Assembly (NCBI RefSeq): GCF_902506375.1 | Contig: NZ_LR733284.1 | Location: forward strand, 2,403,092-2,467,091 | Reading direction: 5' to 3' | From: Microbacterium sp. 8M | GTDB taxonomy: Bacteria > Actinomycetota > Actinomycetes > Actinomycetales > Microbacteriaceae | Length of the DNA stretch: 64,000 nt | Part shown: in pieces, positions 27,708 to 37,456 of the stretch | Position numbering within the stretch: the first letter of the stretch is position 1 | How the letters are laid out: the number at the start of each line of letters is the position of its first letter | Made by a program: the position numbers and the translations under genes | The notes under the pieces: generated by a model | Told to the model about the DNA's origin: nothing | Databases searched by the model: none | The model's input: only the letters and a program-made list of their open reading frames with translations

Positions 27708-30291
27708 GCGGTTGAATGAGAGCGTGCTCGTCGAACGGGAGGCCCTCCTGGCCGAGCTCGTCACCGATCTCGACGACGCGCTCGCCGGATCCGGTCGCGT
27801 CGTCTTCCTGGGCGGCGAGGCCGGAGTCGGCAAGACCGCGCTGGTGCGCTCACTCGCCCGGGCCGTGCGCTCCCGCTGCCGTGTGCGCATCGGGGGTGCG
27901 GACAACATCACGACACCGGGTCCGCTCGGCGCCGTCCAGGACGCGATACCGGAGATCTCCGCCTCGGTCACGGCCGGCGGGGACCGGATCCGGCTGTTCC
28001 AGAAGCTCCGCGATCTGATCGGCTCGACGCCCGGCCTGCTCGTCCTCGAGGACCTGCACTGGGCGGATGAGGCGACGCTGGACGCGCTCCGCTTCCTCGC
28101 ACGACGGATCGAGTCCGCGCCGGTGCTGGTGGTGGTCACCTACCGGCACGACGAGATCACGGCGCGGCATCCGCTCACCGCGCTGCTCGGCGACCTCGCC
28201 ACGGTGAGCGAGGTGCGCCGGATGCTCGTGCCGCCGCTGACCGTCGACGGCGTCGCCCGGCTGGTCGCGGCCTCGGGCGATGCCGTCGATCCGGGCGCCC
28301 TGCATCTGCGCACCGGAGGGAACGCCTTCTTCGTGACGGAGAGCCTGGCGGTCGGAGGGGTCGCGCTGCCCGCCACGGTCAGCGACGCCATCCTCGCCCG
28401 CGTCGCACGGCTGACCCCCGCCGCCCAGGACGTGGCGGCCGCCGCCGCGATCGTCGGCCCCGGCGCGGACGCGGATCTGCTCGCGCGAGTCGGCGCGCAG
28501 TCGGTGGACGCCGTGGACGAGTGCGTCGACGCCGGCGTGCTGATCGAACTCGACGGAGCCTTGGGGTTCCGTCACGAGCTCGCCCGGGAGGCGGTCGAGG
28601 CGAGCCTCTCGGCCGTGCGCCGCCGGCAGCTGCACGGGCGTGCGCTGCACGCGCTCACCGAGCGGACTCCGGAGGACCACCGCGCCCTCGCCCACCACGC
28701 GGCAGGCTGCGGGGACGAGGCAGCGGTGGTCGCGCACGCCGCGGCCGCCGCGGAGAAGGCCGCGCATGCGAGCGCGCACAGGGAGGCGGCGGAGCACTAC
28801 CGGCTCGCGCTGCGGCACTGCATCGGCAGCGCCGAGCGGGCGGCGCTGTTCGTCGCGCTGTCCTACGAGTGCTATCTGACCGACCAGCTGCCGGAGGCGC
28901 TCACCGCGAGGCAGCAGGCACTGGAACTGCACGAGCTCGTGGGCGACACGCTGCGCCGCGGAGACGACGAGCGGTGGCTCTCTCGGCTCTCCTGGTTTTC
29001 CGGGCGGGGCGGGGACGCGGAGCGGTACGGCCGCCGCGCCGTCGCGACCCTGGAACAGGAGCCACCGGGCGTGGAGCTCGCGTGGGCGTACAGCAACTAC
29101 GCCCAGCTGCGGATGCTCGCCGAGGATCCGGAGGAGGTCGAGTTCTGGGGACGCAAGGCCCTCGACCTCGCCCGGGCCCTGGGCCGGCAGGACATCGAGA
29201 GCCACGCGCTGAACAACCTCGGCACGGCGGAGCTCCAGTCCGGCCGTGTGGAACAGGGGCAGCGCGACCTGACCCGCAGTCTCGAGATCGCCCGCGCCGC
29301 CGATCTTCCCGAGCACGTCGCGCGGGCGTACACGAACCTCGGCTCGTCGGCCGTGCTGCAGAAGCGCTTCGCCGACGCGCACGCCGCGCTCGACGCCGGG
29401 ATCGCCTTCTGCGAGGACCGCGACCTCGACTCCTGGGCCTGCTACATGTCCGCGTGCCTCAGCCTCGCCCTCGTTGACGAGGGCCGCTTCGAGGAGGCCC
29501 TCGCCGCCGCCGATTCGCTGCTCGACCACATCGGAACCGCTCCGGTCTCCCTCATGCCCGCGGCGGGAGCGGCGGCCCGAGTGCTGGCCCGACGGGGATC
29601 CGACGCGACGGCGCGGCTGACGCTCGCCCAGCAGCTGGCCGTGGAGGCCGGCGAGCTGCAGCGGCTCGCCCCCGCGGTGTGCGCTGCCGCCGAGCACGCC
29701 TGGCTCACCGGCGACGCGGGGGCCATCGGCGCGCTGACCGCATCGACGTGGGAGCTCGCTCTCGCCCACGACGAGGAATGGGCCGTGGGTGAGCTCGCCT
29801 GGTGGCGCATGCTCGGCGGCGCGGACTTCGAGGCGGGCCGGCGCGTGGCGGAGCCGTTCGCGCTCATGCTCGCCGGAGACCCGAGGGCCGTCTCGGCATG
29901 GTCCGAACGCGGCTGCCCGGTGTGGGCCGCATACGCCGCGATGCTCGACTCGGATCCGGCCGCAGTGGACCACGGCATCCGCGTGCTCGACGGGCTCGGC
30001 GCCGCCGCCGTGGTCGACGCGATCCTCCGCACCCGGCGCGAGCGCGGTCTGGCGCTCCCCCGCCGGCCCCGGGCGCAGGCGCGCGGCAACCCGGCTCAGC
30101 TCACCGCGCGGGAGCTCGAGGTGCTGGGGCTGCTGGGCGAGGGCCTGTCGACCCCGGACATCGCCGAGCGCCTGATCCTGTCCCGGCGCACCGTCGAGCA
30201 CCACATCGCCGCGGTGCTCCGAAAGCTCGGCGAACCGACACGGGGCCGCGCCGTCGCCGCGGCGACGCGTCTAGGACTGCTGCCGGTCTGA
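27700..30291 (+). CDS. LuxR-type (LAL-like) ATPase transcriptional regulator
   Basis: About 863 residues. N-terminal AAA ATPase (Walker A GGEAGVGKTALV near 38-49, Walker B LLVLEDLHWADE near 110), a long helical TPR-like middle (two recognisable repeats around YSNYAQLRMLAEDPEEVEFW and AYTNLGSSAVLQKRFADAH), and a C-terminal LuxR HTH with LTARELEVLGLLGEGLSTPD then RTVEHHIAAVLRKLG. Such proteins integrate a small-molecule or protein signal with ATP binding. The start is uncertain: GTG 27700 overlaps the DUF4242 gene, TTG 27712 is an alternative. Targets unknown. Confidence 0.87.
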   Translation: MSERLNESVLVEREALLAELVTDLDDALAGSGRVVFLGGEAGVGKTALVRSLARAVRSRCRVRIGGADNITTPGPLGAVQDAIPEISASVTAGGDRIRLFQKLRDLIGSTPGLLVLEDLHWADEATLDALRFLARRIESAPVLVVVTYRHDEITARHPLTALLGDLATVSEVRRMLVPPLTVDGVARLVAASGDAVDPGALHLRTGGNAFFVTESLAVGGVALPATVSDAILARVARLTPAAQDVAAAAAIVGPGADADLLARVGAQSVDAVDECVDAGVLIELDGALGFRHELAREAVEASLSAVRRRQLHGRALHALTERTPEDHRALAHHAAGCGDEAAVVAHAAAAAEKAAHASAHREAAEHYRLALRHCIGSAERAALFVALSYECYLTDQLPEALTARQQALELHELVGDTLRRGDDERWLSRLSWFSGRGGDAERYGRRAVATLEQEPPGVELAWAYSNYAQLRMLAEDPEEVEFWGRKALDLARALGRQDIESHALNNLGTAELQSGRVEQGQRDLTRSLEIARAADLPEHVARAYTNLGSSAVLQKRFADAHAALDAGIAFCEDRDLDSWACYMSACLSLALVDEGRFEEALAAADSLLDHIGTAPVSLMPAAGAAARVLARRGSDATARLTLAQQLAVEAGELQRLAPAVCAAAEHAWLTGDAGAIGALTASTWELALAHDEEWAVGELAWWRMLGGADFEAGRRVAEPFALMLAGDPRAVSAWSERGCPVWAAYAAMLDSDPAAVDHGIRVLDGLGAAAVVDAILRTRRERGLALPRRPRAQARGNPAQLTARELEVLGLLGEGLSTPDIAERLILSRRTVEHHIAAVLRKLGEPTRGRAVAAATRLGLLPV

Positions 30292-30314
30292 GGGCGCCTG
30301 CGCGCGGCGGCCGT

Positions 30315-30812
30315 TCAGACGTCGTGGATGAGGCGCTTGCCGGTGTTGCTCACCTCGAAGCGCTCGTAGCCGAGCGCGTCGTAGAAGCCGAGCACGTGCT
30401 CGTTCCCCCGGCGGACCATGAGCTGCACCTTCGGACAGCCCATCGCGAGCAGGAGCCGCTCCGCTTCGGCGACCAGCGCGCGGCCGATTCCCGCACCGCG
30501 CCGCTCGGATGCGCTCGCGAGGTAGTAGAGCCAGCCGCGGTGTCCGTCGTAGCCCGCCATCACCGATCCGACGATGCGCGTGGCATCCGTCGTCTCCGGA
30601 TCCGGTTCCTCCGCTGCTGCGCCCTTCGCTCCGGCCCCGACGGGCGCCGGTTCCTCGGCGACGAGGAAGAGCTCGGGCTGCACGGCGAGCTTCCGCTCGA
30701 TGTCGGCGCGGGGGTCGTTCCACGGCCGGGTGAGGCCGGCGTCCTCCCAGAGCGCGACGACCGCATCCGTGTCGCGACGCTCGAACGCCCGGATCCTGAT
30801 GCCCTCACTCAT
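30315..30812 (-). CDS. GNAT acetyltransferase (YpeA-like)
   Basis: 165 residues: [30 protein letters not shown] at the N-terminus, the acetyl-CoA loop [20 protein letters not shown], and [11 protein letters not shown] near the end, matching the YpeA-like GNAT group. A 20-residue Ala/Glu/Pro insert (near 53-72) is not usual. It overlaps the end of miaA by 8 bp, so it is the last gene of miaB-miaA-GNAT. Confidence 0.87.
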   Translation of the reverse strand: MSEGIRIRAFERRDTDAVVALWEDAGLTRPWNDPRADIERKLAVQPELFLVAEEPAPVGAGAKGAAAEEPDPETTDATRIVGSVMAGYDGHRGWLYYLASASERRGAGIGRALVAEAERLLLAMGCPKVQLMVRRGNEHVLGFYDALGYERFEVSNTGKRLIHDV

Positions 30813-31782
30813 CCGCTCCCCCTCCCACGATGGCGTGCACGTCGATCGGCTGAAGGGCGTCGATCCACTCCGCCTCCGTGTACCGCCGGAACCACGACAC
30901 CTGCCGACGCGCATACCGCCGGGTGAGCGCCTGGGTCTCGGCGATCGCCTGGTCCTCGGTGAGGGCGCCCTCGAGCTGCGCGAGAGCCTGCGCGTACCCG
31001 ATGGCGCGGCGTGCGGTCGTGCCCTGCTCGAGCCCTTCCTCGCGCAGCTGTTGCACCTCGGCGAGCATGCCCTCGGCCCACATCCGCTCCACCCGGCGGT
31101 CGAGCCGCTGCACCAGCGCGGTGCGGTCGACGCCGAGGGCCAGCACACGCGTCTGCGGGTGCCAGAGCACCGGCTGATCCGGCAACGCGGCGCCGTGCGT
31201 GCGCTCGCCCTGGGCGAGCACCTCGAGCGCGCGAACGATGCGCCGGCCGTTTCGGGGGTCGATCCGTGCAGCGGTCTGCGGATCCTGCTCCTGGAGGCGC
31301 GCCAGCAGCGGGCCCGTACCGTGCTCCTCCAGCTCCGCCTCGAGCCGGGCGCGCAGCCCGGGATCCCGCGGCGGGAAGCGGAAGTCGTAGAGCACGCTGG
31401 AGACGTAGAGCCCGGATCCGCCGACGAGGACGGCGTCGGCGCCACGGCCGTGGATCTCGGCGATCGCCTCACGGGCGCGCGGCTGGTACCAGGCGACCGC
31501 TGCTTCTGCGGTCACATCGAGCACGTCCAGGAGATGATGCGGGATCCCGCGGCGTTCCGCGACCGGGACCTTGGCCGTGCCGACGTCCATGCCGCGGTAC
31601 AGCTGCATGGCGTCGGCGTTCACGATCTCGGCGCGGCGACCGCGCGCGGCGAGGGCCTCCACGAGATCCAGGGAGAGGTCGCTCTTCCCCGTGCCCGTCG
31701 CCCCGACGACCGCCCACAGCCGCGGCACGGTCGCCGATCCGTCGAGGGGAGCGGCGACCGGCACCGTTGCGGGCTCGGTCAC
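30805..31782 (-). CDS. miaA: tRNA dimethylallyltransferase
   Basis: 325-residue enzyme that adds the isopentenyl group to A37 of tRNAs reading UNN codons. P-loop [16 protein letters not shown] near residue 23, [17 protein letters not shown], and [14 protein letters not shown] are all MiaA hallmarks. The GTG at 31782 overlaps the miaB stop (GTGA). MiaB, encoded just upstream, then methylthiolates the same base, so the operon holds both steps. Confidence 0.95.
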   Translation of the reverse strand: MTEPATVPVAAPLDGSATVPRLWAVVGATGTGKSDLSLDLVEALAARGRRAEIVNADAMQLYRGMDVGTAKVPVAERRGIPHHLLDVLDVTAEAAVAWYQPRAREAIAEIHGRGADAVLVGGSGLYVSSVLYDFRFPPRDPGLRARLEAELEEHGTGPLLARLQEQDPQTAARIDPRNGRRIVRALEVLAQGERTHGAALPDQPVLWHPQTRVLALGVDRTALVQRLDRRVERMWAEGMLAEVQQLREEGLEQGTTARRAIGYAQALAQLEGALTEDQAIAETQALTRRYARRQVSWFRRYTEAEWIDALQPIDVHAIVGGGADE

Positions 31783-33329
31783 ACGCCGACGCGGAGCGTC
31801 GGCAGGCCCAGGGACACCGCCCGCGGCTTCCCGTCCGCCGCGGGCGCGGCCGGCACCGCGCAGGACTCGGACTGCGCACGGTCCCACGCGTCGCCGCCAC
31901 GGGTGCGCCGGATGCGGAGCGGCGCGCCGTCGGGCGCGTCCGCGAGCAGGTGGAACGGCGCGGCGTGCGTGATGGTGACCGTGACAACGTCGCCGGGACG
32001 AGGCCGTTCGGATCCGTTCGGAAGCTCGAAGTGCACGAGCCGATTGTCCTCGGCGCGTCCGGTGAGACGGTGGGTCTCGGCGTCCTTCTTGCCCTCGCCC
32101 ACGGACACGAGCACCTCGACCTCGCGGCCGAGCTGCTTCTGGTTCTCCTCGAGAGAGATGCGCTCCTGCAGGGCGATCAGGCGGTCGTAGCGCGCCTGGA
32201 CGACCTCCTTCGGAACCTGGTCCTCCATCGTCGCCGCGGGCGTGCCCTCGCGGATCGAGTACTGGAACGTGAACGCGCTCGCGAAACGGGCCTGCTCGAC
32301 GACGCGCATCGTGTCCTCGAAGTCCTCCTCGGTCTCACCGGGGAAGCCGACGATGATGTCCGTCGAGATCGCCGCGTTCGGGATCTTCGCCCGCACGCGG
32401 TCGAGGATGCCGAGGAACTTCTCGCTGCGATACGAGCGTCGCATGGCGCGCAGGATCCGGTCGCTGCCGGACTGCAGCGGCATGTGCAGCTGGGGCATGA
32501 CGTTCGGCGTCTCGGCCATGGCATCGATGACGTCGTCCGTGAAGGCGGCCGGGTGCGGGCTGGTGAAGCGGATCCGCTCCAGGCCCTCGATCTCCCCCGC
32601 CGCCCGGAGGAGCTTCCCGAACGCCTGACGGTCGCCGAACTCGACGCCGTAGGAGTTGACGTTCTGGCCGAGCAGGGTGACCTCGATCGCACCGTCCTCG
32701 ACGAGCAGGCGGATCTCGTTGAGGATGTCGCCGGGGCGGCGGTCCTTCTCCTTGCCGCGCAGGCTCGGCACGATGCAGAACGTGCACGTGTTGTTGCAGC
32801 CGACGGAGATCGACACCCAGCCGCTGTGCGCCGAGTCGCGCCGGGTCGGCAGGGTGGACGGGAACACCTCGAGCGACTCGAGGATCTCCAGTTCGGCCTC
32901 ACCGTTGTGGCGGGCGCGCTCGAGCAGCCCCGGGAGCGACCCCATGTTGTGCGTGCCGAACACGACGTCGACCCAGGGGGCCTTGTCGAGCACGGCCTGC
33001 TTGTCCATCTGCGCGAGGCAGCCGCCGACGGCGATCTGCATGCCCGCGTGCTTGTCCTTGCGGCTCTTCAGGTGGCCCAGTGTGCCGTACAGCTTGCCGG
33101 CGGCGTTGTCGCGCACGGCACAGGTGTTGATGATGACGATGTCGGCCTCGTCGTCGGCCCCGGCGCGGACGTAGCCTGCGCTCTCCAGCGATCCGGAGAG
33201 CCGCTCGGAGTCGTGCACGTTCATCTGGCAGCCGAAGGTGCGCACCTCGTAGGTGCGCGGACGCCCGGCCTCATCGAGCGCCGCGGCGGAAGGCGCGATG
33301 ATCGTGGGCTCTGAGAGGGGAATGGTCAT
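31779..33329 (-). CDS. miaB: tRNA-2-methylthio-N6-dimethylallyladenosine synthase
   Basis: 516-residue radical-SAM methylthiotransferase. An N-terminal cluster domain ([29 protein letters not shown]) is followed by the radical-SAM motif [16 protein letters not shown], then a TRAM domain near the C-terminus. About 60 Ala/Pro-rich residues follow the TRAM region. ATG 33329 is preferred over 33341 because the latter lies inside the TAGAAT -10 box. Confidence 0.95.
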   Translation of the reverse strand: MTIPLSEPTIIAPSAAALDEAGRPRTYEVRTFGCQMNVHDSERLSGSLESAGYVRAGADDEADIVIINTCAVRDNAAGKLYGTLGHLKSRKDKHAGMQIAVGGCLAQMDKQAVLDKAPWVDVVFGTHNMGSLPGLLERARHNGEAELEILESLEVFPSTLPTRRDSAHSGWVSISVGCNNTCTFCIVPSLRGKEKDRRPGDILNEIRLLVEDGAIEVTLLGQNVNSYGVEFGDRQAFGKLLRAAGEIEGLERIRFTSPHPAAFTDDVIDAMAETPNVMPQLHMPLQSGSDRILRAMRRSYRSEKFLGILDRVRAKIPNAAISTDIIVGFPGETEEDFEDTMRVVEQARFASAFTFQYSIREGTPAATMEDQVPKEVVQARYDRLIALQERISLEENQKQLGREVEVLVSVGEGKKDAETHRLTGRAEDNRLVHFELPNGSERPRPGDVVTVTITHAAPFHLLADAPDGAPLRIRRTRGGDAWDRAQSESCAVPAAPAADGKPRAVSLGLPTLRVGV

Positions 33330-33339
33330 AGTGCCTGCC

Positions 33340-33345
33340 ATTCTA
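33340..33345 (-). promoter_or_regulatory. -10 element of miaB
   Basis: Minus-strand TAGAAT, 10 nt before ATG 33329, giving a leader of only about 4 nt. Confidence 0.5.
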
Positions 33346-33407
33346 CTTTCGCCCGGTGGGAATCGGATCGCTCGGAGCGTGCGGCGCGAACGGTCGGCGC
33401 GGCGACG

Positions 33408-34232
33408 TCAGCTCTCTTCGAACCGCACTCTGCCGACGCCCGCGCCGCGCTGCGCCTCGCGCCATGCGGTGCGAGCCGCCGTCAGCGCGGTGCTCCCGCC
33501 GTAGCCCCGGCGGGACAGCTGACCCACGAGGCGCCGGATGGCCGTGTCCTCGTCGTAGCGGCGCAGGCTCGAGACCTTGGACCGCGCGTAGTCGAGGGCG
33601 CGCTCGGCATCATCGTCCTCCAGCACGGAGAGCGCCTCATCGGCGATCTCGCGCGGGATCCCCCGCTGGCTGAGCGTCCGCGCGATCGCGACCCTCCCCT
33701 GGCCCTTCCGCTGCGAGCCCGAGGTCACCAGCAGTTCGGCGAGGGAGACGTCGTCGAGATAGCCGCGCTGTTCGAACTCCCCGATGATCGAGTCTCTGTC
33801 CTCTGCGGAGACGCCGAACTCGCGGAGCGCGTCCCGCGCCTCTCTGCTCGACAGCTGCTTGGAGCGCAGCCTGCGGACCAGAGACTCCGTCGCCGCCGCG
33901 ATCGGATCATCCGCCGCGGCAGCCTCCGCCTCCTGGTGCCGCCCGACGGCGCGCAGACCGCGTCGCTGGCCCGAGGTCGCATGCTGCGCCTCGCCGTCCG
34001 ACTCCTCGGCCGCAAGGGCCGCTGCAGCCGGGTGCCGAAGGCTGGGTCCGCGTCGTTCCGCCGCCGACTCCTCAGCCCAGGTCGAGCGCCACTCCGCCTC
34101 GGTCCTGGGCATGCCGGCGCCCGCACCTGCCGGGCCCGGTCGACCCGCAGCCTCGGACCGGCGTGCTCCGAAGAGCGGGATCACGGGGGCGAGGCGCTCG
34201 CCGTCGGACGGCGCCCCGCTCCCGTTATCCAT
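33408..34232 (-). CDS. recX: RecA regulator RecX
   Basis: 274 residues; the RecX core of three-helix repeats fills the C-terminal 160 (SLVRRLRSKQLSSREARDAL, EFEQRGYLDDVSLAELLV, AIARTLSQRGIPREI). The first 110 residues are an Ala/Glu-rich low-complexity extension, long for the family. RecX limits RecA filament growth. It follows recA on the same strand across a spacer filled by four 24-bp repeats. Confidence 0.92.
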   Translation of the reverse strand: MDNGSGAPSDGERLAPVIPLFGARRSEAAGRPGPAGAGAGMPRTEAEWRSTWAEESAAERRGPSLRHPAAAALAAEESDGEAQHATSGQRRGLRAVGRHQEAEAAAADDPIAAATESLVRRLRSKQLSSREARDALREFGVSAEDRDSIIGEFEQRGYLDDVSLAELLVTSGSQRKGQGRVAIARTLSQRGIPREIADEALSVLEDDDAERALDYARSKVSSLRRYDEDTAIRRLVGQLSRRGYGGSTALTAARTAWREAQRGAGVGRVRFEES

Positions 34233-34242
34233 AGCTCACCCC

Positions 34243-34337
34243 GGTTGTTGAGCGACGTCGAAACACGGTTGTTGAGCGAGGTCGAAACACGGTTGTTGAG
34301 CGACGTCGAAACACGGTTGTTGAGCGACGTCGAAACA
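34243..34337. repeat. Four tandem 24-bp repeats between recA and recX
   Basis: Copies at 34243-34266, 34267-34290, 34291-34314 and 34315-34338. Each begins GGTTGTTGAGCGACGTCGAA (the second has GAGG for GACG). The last abuts the recA stop codon. The reverse complement TCGCTCAACAACCG is shared with the motif at 4441-4470. There are no spacers, so this is not a CRISPR. Confidence 0.92.
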
Positions 34338-35387
<1,050 letters not shown>

Positions 35388-35492
35388 GACGTGCTCCTTC
35401 GTGCTCGTGAACTGCCGCCTGTAGGCTGTCGCGGCCGCCCCGGCTGGGGCGAACTCTCCGACAAGGCGTATGACCTCGTGGTCATGAGGAAC

Positions 35493-35515
35493 ACGGTAGG
35501 AGGGGCCACCGACAT
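35493..35515 (-). promoter_or_regulatory. RecA-NDp (PafBC-dependent) promoter motif of recA
   Basis: The minus strand reads TGTCGGTGGC, then 7 nt and TACCGT as -10. This follows the actinobacterial RecA-NDp consensus (TTGTCRGTG, short spacer, TAGNNT) that drives LexA-independent damage induction through PafBC. It gives a leader of about 100 nt. Confidence 0.6.
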
Positions 35516-35585
35516 AGCGCCGGAATCGCCTCGATCCGTGGGGAACCCGATCACGAAACCATTTGTGCAGGACGATACCCGCATC

Positions 35586-35601
35586 TCGAACATGTCTTCG
35601 A
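35586..35601 (-). promoter_or_regulatory. LexA (SOS) box upstream of recA
   Basis: TCGAACATGTCTTCGA on the plus strand against the actinobacterial SOS consensus TCGAAC-N4-GTTCGA, one mismatch. On the recA strand a TATCGT -10 candidate lies 8 nt further downstream. Confidence 0.65.
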
Positions 35602-35659
35602 CGACACGCCGGCACGAGACGGATCCGGGATCGAACACCGGGGAACCCGCGGTGCCGGC

Positions 35660-35884
35660 TCAGCGCCGCTTCGGCTCGAGCCGCCCCGCCCCGTAGCGCC
35701 GCGATTCCGGCACATCCGTCTCGGCGCACAGCGCCAGCCACACCTCACGCGGAGGCACGCCGGCCTCCATAGCCTGCGCAGCGGTGCGGCCGCCGACGGC
35801 CGTCAGCACGAGATCCGCCACGAGGGCAGCACCGCGCGAGCCGAACTCCGCGTCCACCGCGCGGAGGAATTCGCTTCGCCGCAT
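35660..35884 (-). CDS. DUF3046 protein
   Basis: 74 residues: [21 protein letters not shown], then [27 protein letters not shown]. This is the small DUF3046 family found between clgR and recA in many actinobacteria. Function unknown. It begins 7 nt after the clgR stop. Confidence 0.88.
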   Translation of the reverse strand: MRRSEFLRAVDAEFGSRGAALVADLVLTAVGGRTAAQAMEAGVPPREVWLALCAETDVPESRRYGAGRLEPKRR

Positions 35885-35891
35885 CCGACGA

Positions 35892-36200
35892 TCAGCGCAG
35901 GGACAGCTCGGACTCGACCGATGCCACCAGCTCGTCCGGGACGACGTCCGGGATGACCTGCAGGCCCTCGAGCACGGCGATACGGTCGCCGACCTCGCGC
36001 ATGATCGTCGAGATAGGCACGTCGAGCGCCTCGGCGACCGAGGCGAGGATCTCGCTCGACGCCTCCTTCTGACCGCGCTCGACCTCGCTGAGGTATCCGA
36101 GAGCGACCGACGCCTTGCCGGCGACCTGGCGGAGGGTGCGGCCCTTCTGCAGACGGAAGTCCCGCAGCACGTCACCGATCTCCTGTCGTACGAGAATCAT
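35892..36200 (-). CDS. clgR: Clp gene regulator ClgR
   Basis: 102-residue XRE activator of clp and other protein-quality genes. HTH GRTLRQVAGKASVALGYLSEVERGQKEASSEILASVAEAL fits ClgR. Unlike the paralogue at 26896-27264 it ends ESELSLR without a terminal Ala-Ala. GGAGG lies before ATG 36200. Sits in the conserved cinA-clgR-DUF3046-recA order. Confidence 0.93.
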   Translation of the reverse strand: MILVRQEIGDVLRDFRLQKGRTLRQVAGKASVALGYLSEVERGQKEASSEILASVAEALDVPISTIMREVGDRIAVLEGLQVIPDVVPDELVASVESELSLR

Positions 36201-36251
36201 CGGGACCTCCTCTCCCCCATCGCCCCGGCGTGGCCGCCGGATCGGATGGTC

Positions 36252-36290
36252 AGTCTAACCCGACCTGACATGTTCGACACTAGTGTTTCG
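36252..36290 (-). promoter_or_regulatory. Promoter and palindrome upstream of clgR
   Basis: Minus-strand TAGACT (36257-36252) is a likely -10, with a leader of about 45 nt. A perfect 10-bp palindrome ACACTAGTGT (36277-36286) lies in the -35 area next to GACATGTTCGA, resembling a half LexA box. It could be an operator for ClgR itself or another factor. Confidence 0.4.
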
Positions 36291-36341
36291 TCCTGTGCAT
36301 TGAATGTGAGCACACTCGACTCAACTTCTCTGACAGGAAGT

Positions 36342-36869
36342 CTATTCCCCGTCGACGCCCCCGGGCGCGCCGCCATCCGGATCCAGCTCGGTCAGCGCCT
36401 CGACGACCAGTGCGAGCGCCGCGTCCACGGTCGCCGCGCGGATCGCCGCCCGTTCCCCGGTGAACAGGAAGGCGCGGCTGGTGGTGCGCGCCCCCGCGCT
36501 CACCCCGATGTGCACGGTGCCGACCGGCTGCCCGCCCTGCGCCGTGGGACCGGCGACCCCCGTCGTGGCGACGCCGACGTCCGCCGCGCGCCCATCGACG
36601 GCCAGCGCGACGCGGGCCCCTGCGGCCATCTGCCGTGCGACCTCCGGATCCACCGGACCGTGCGCCGCCAGCAGCGCGCGGTCCACGCCGAGCAGGGACG
36701 CCTTGACCGGCGTCGCGTAGGCGACGACCGCGCCGTTGAGCACATCCGAGGCGCCGGGCACCCCGACGAGGGCCGCCGAGAGCGCGCCTCCGGTGAGCGA
36801 CTCGGCGACCGCCAGGGTCAAGCCGCGGTCGCGCAGGGCGTCGAGCGCCTCGGCCGCCGCGTCACGCAT
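36342..36869 (-). CDS. CinA C-terminal / nicotinamide-nucleotide amidohydrolase
   Basis: 175 residues covering only the CinA C-terminal (PncC) domain: LTLAVAESLTGGALSAALVGVPGAS, GAVVAYATPVKASLLGV, ATTGVAGPTAQGGQPVGTVHIGV. It deamidates NMN to NaMN in NAD recycling. Overlaps the end of pgsA by one base (TGATG). Confidence 0.93.
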   Translation of the reverse strand: MRDAAAEALDALRDRGLTLAVAESLTGGALSAALVGVPGASDVLNGAVVAYATPVKASLLGVDRALLAAHGPVDPEVARQMAAGARVALAVDGRAADVGVATTGVAGPTAQGGQPVGTVHIGVSAGARTTSRAFLFTGERAAIRAATVDAALALVVEALTELDPDGGAPGGVDGE

Positions 36870-37456
36870 CAGGACGCCGCATCGCGGTCAGCCCGGGATC
36901 CCCGCACCTGAGCCACGATGTAGTCGATCCCGCTGAGGATCGTGAGGATCAGCGCGATCACCATGAGCACGGTGGTCGTCACGGACCACACCGGGAGGCC
37001 GATCCACACGTGCAGCGGCAGCAGCGCCCAGGAGAGCGCGATCGCCTGCACCGTGGTCTTGATCTTGCCCATCCACGCCGCGGCGACGACGTGCTCCTTG
37101 ACGATCGTGAACCGGTGGATGGTGATGCCCCATTCCCGGACGAGGATGATCAGCACGAGCCACCACCACACCTCGCCGAGGATGGCGAGGCCGATGAAGC
37201 CCGCTCCGGTGAGCAGCTTGTCCGCGATCGGATCCCAGAGCTTGCCGAAGTCGCTGACAAGGTCGTATCTGCGAGCGAGGTAGCCGTCCACCCAGTCCGT
37301 CGAGATCGCGAGGATGAACAGCGCGGCGGCGACCCAGCGCAGCACGGGCTGGGCCGCGCCGTTCGTGCCGCCCAGCAGCAGGAGGACGAAGAAGACGACC
37401 GCCAGCGGGATGCGAGCGACGGTGATCGCGTTAGGCAGCTGCCGCGGGATGGCCAT
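36869..37456 (-). CDS. pgsA: CDP-diacylglycerol-glycerol-3-phosphate phosphatidyltransferase
   Basis: 195-residue membrane enzyme making phosphatidylglycerol phosphate. CDP-alcohol phosphotransferase signature STDWVDGYLARRYDLVSDFG with KLWDPIADKLL, and several membrane helices. Its ATG shares one base with the ftsK stop. Part of ftsK-pgsA-cinA-clgR. Confidence 0.94.
   Translation of the reverse strand: MAIPRQLPNAITVARIPLAVVFFVLLLLGGTNGAAQPVLRWVAAALFILAISTDWVDGYLARRYDLVSDFGKLWDPIADKLLTGAGFIGLAILGEVWWWLVLIILVREWGITIHRFTIVKEHVVAAAWMGKIKTTVQAIALSWALLPLHVWIGLPVWSVTTTVLMVIALILTILSGIDYIVAQVRGSRADRDAAS

Noticed and set aside
31779..33341. ATG 33341 as miaB start
   Set aside because: The codon lies inside the TAGAAT -10 box, so it could not be on the mRNA from that promoter.
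34243..34337. CRISPR-like array next to recA
   Set aside because: The 24-bp units follow each other with no spacers and no cas genes are present.
36342..36869. Truncated cinA
   Set aside because: The short, PncC-only form is normal and complete in many bacteria; it is not a broken gene.
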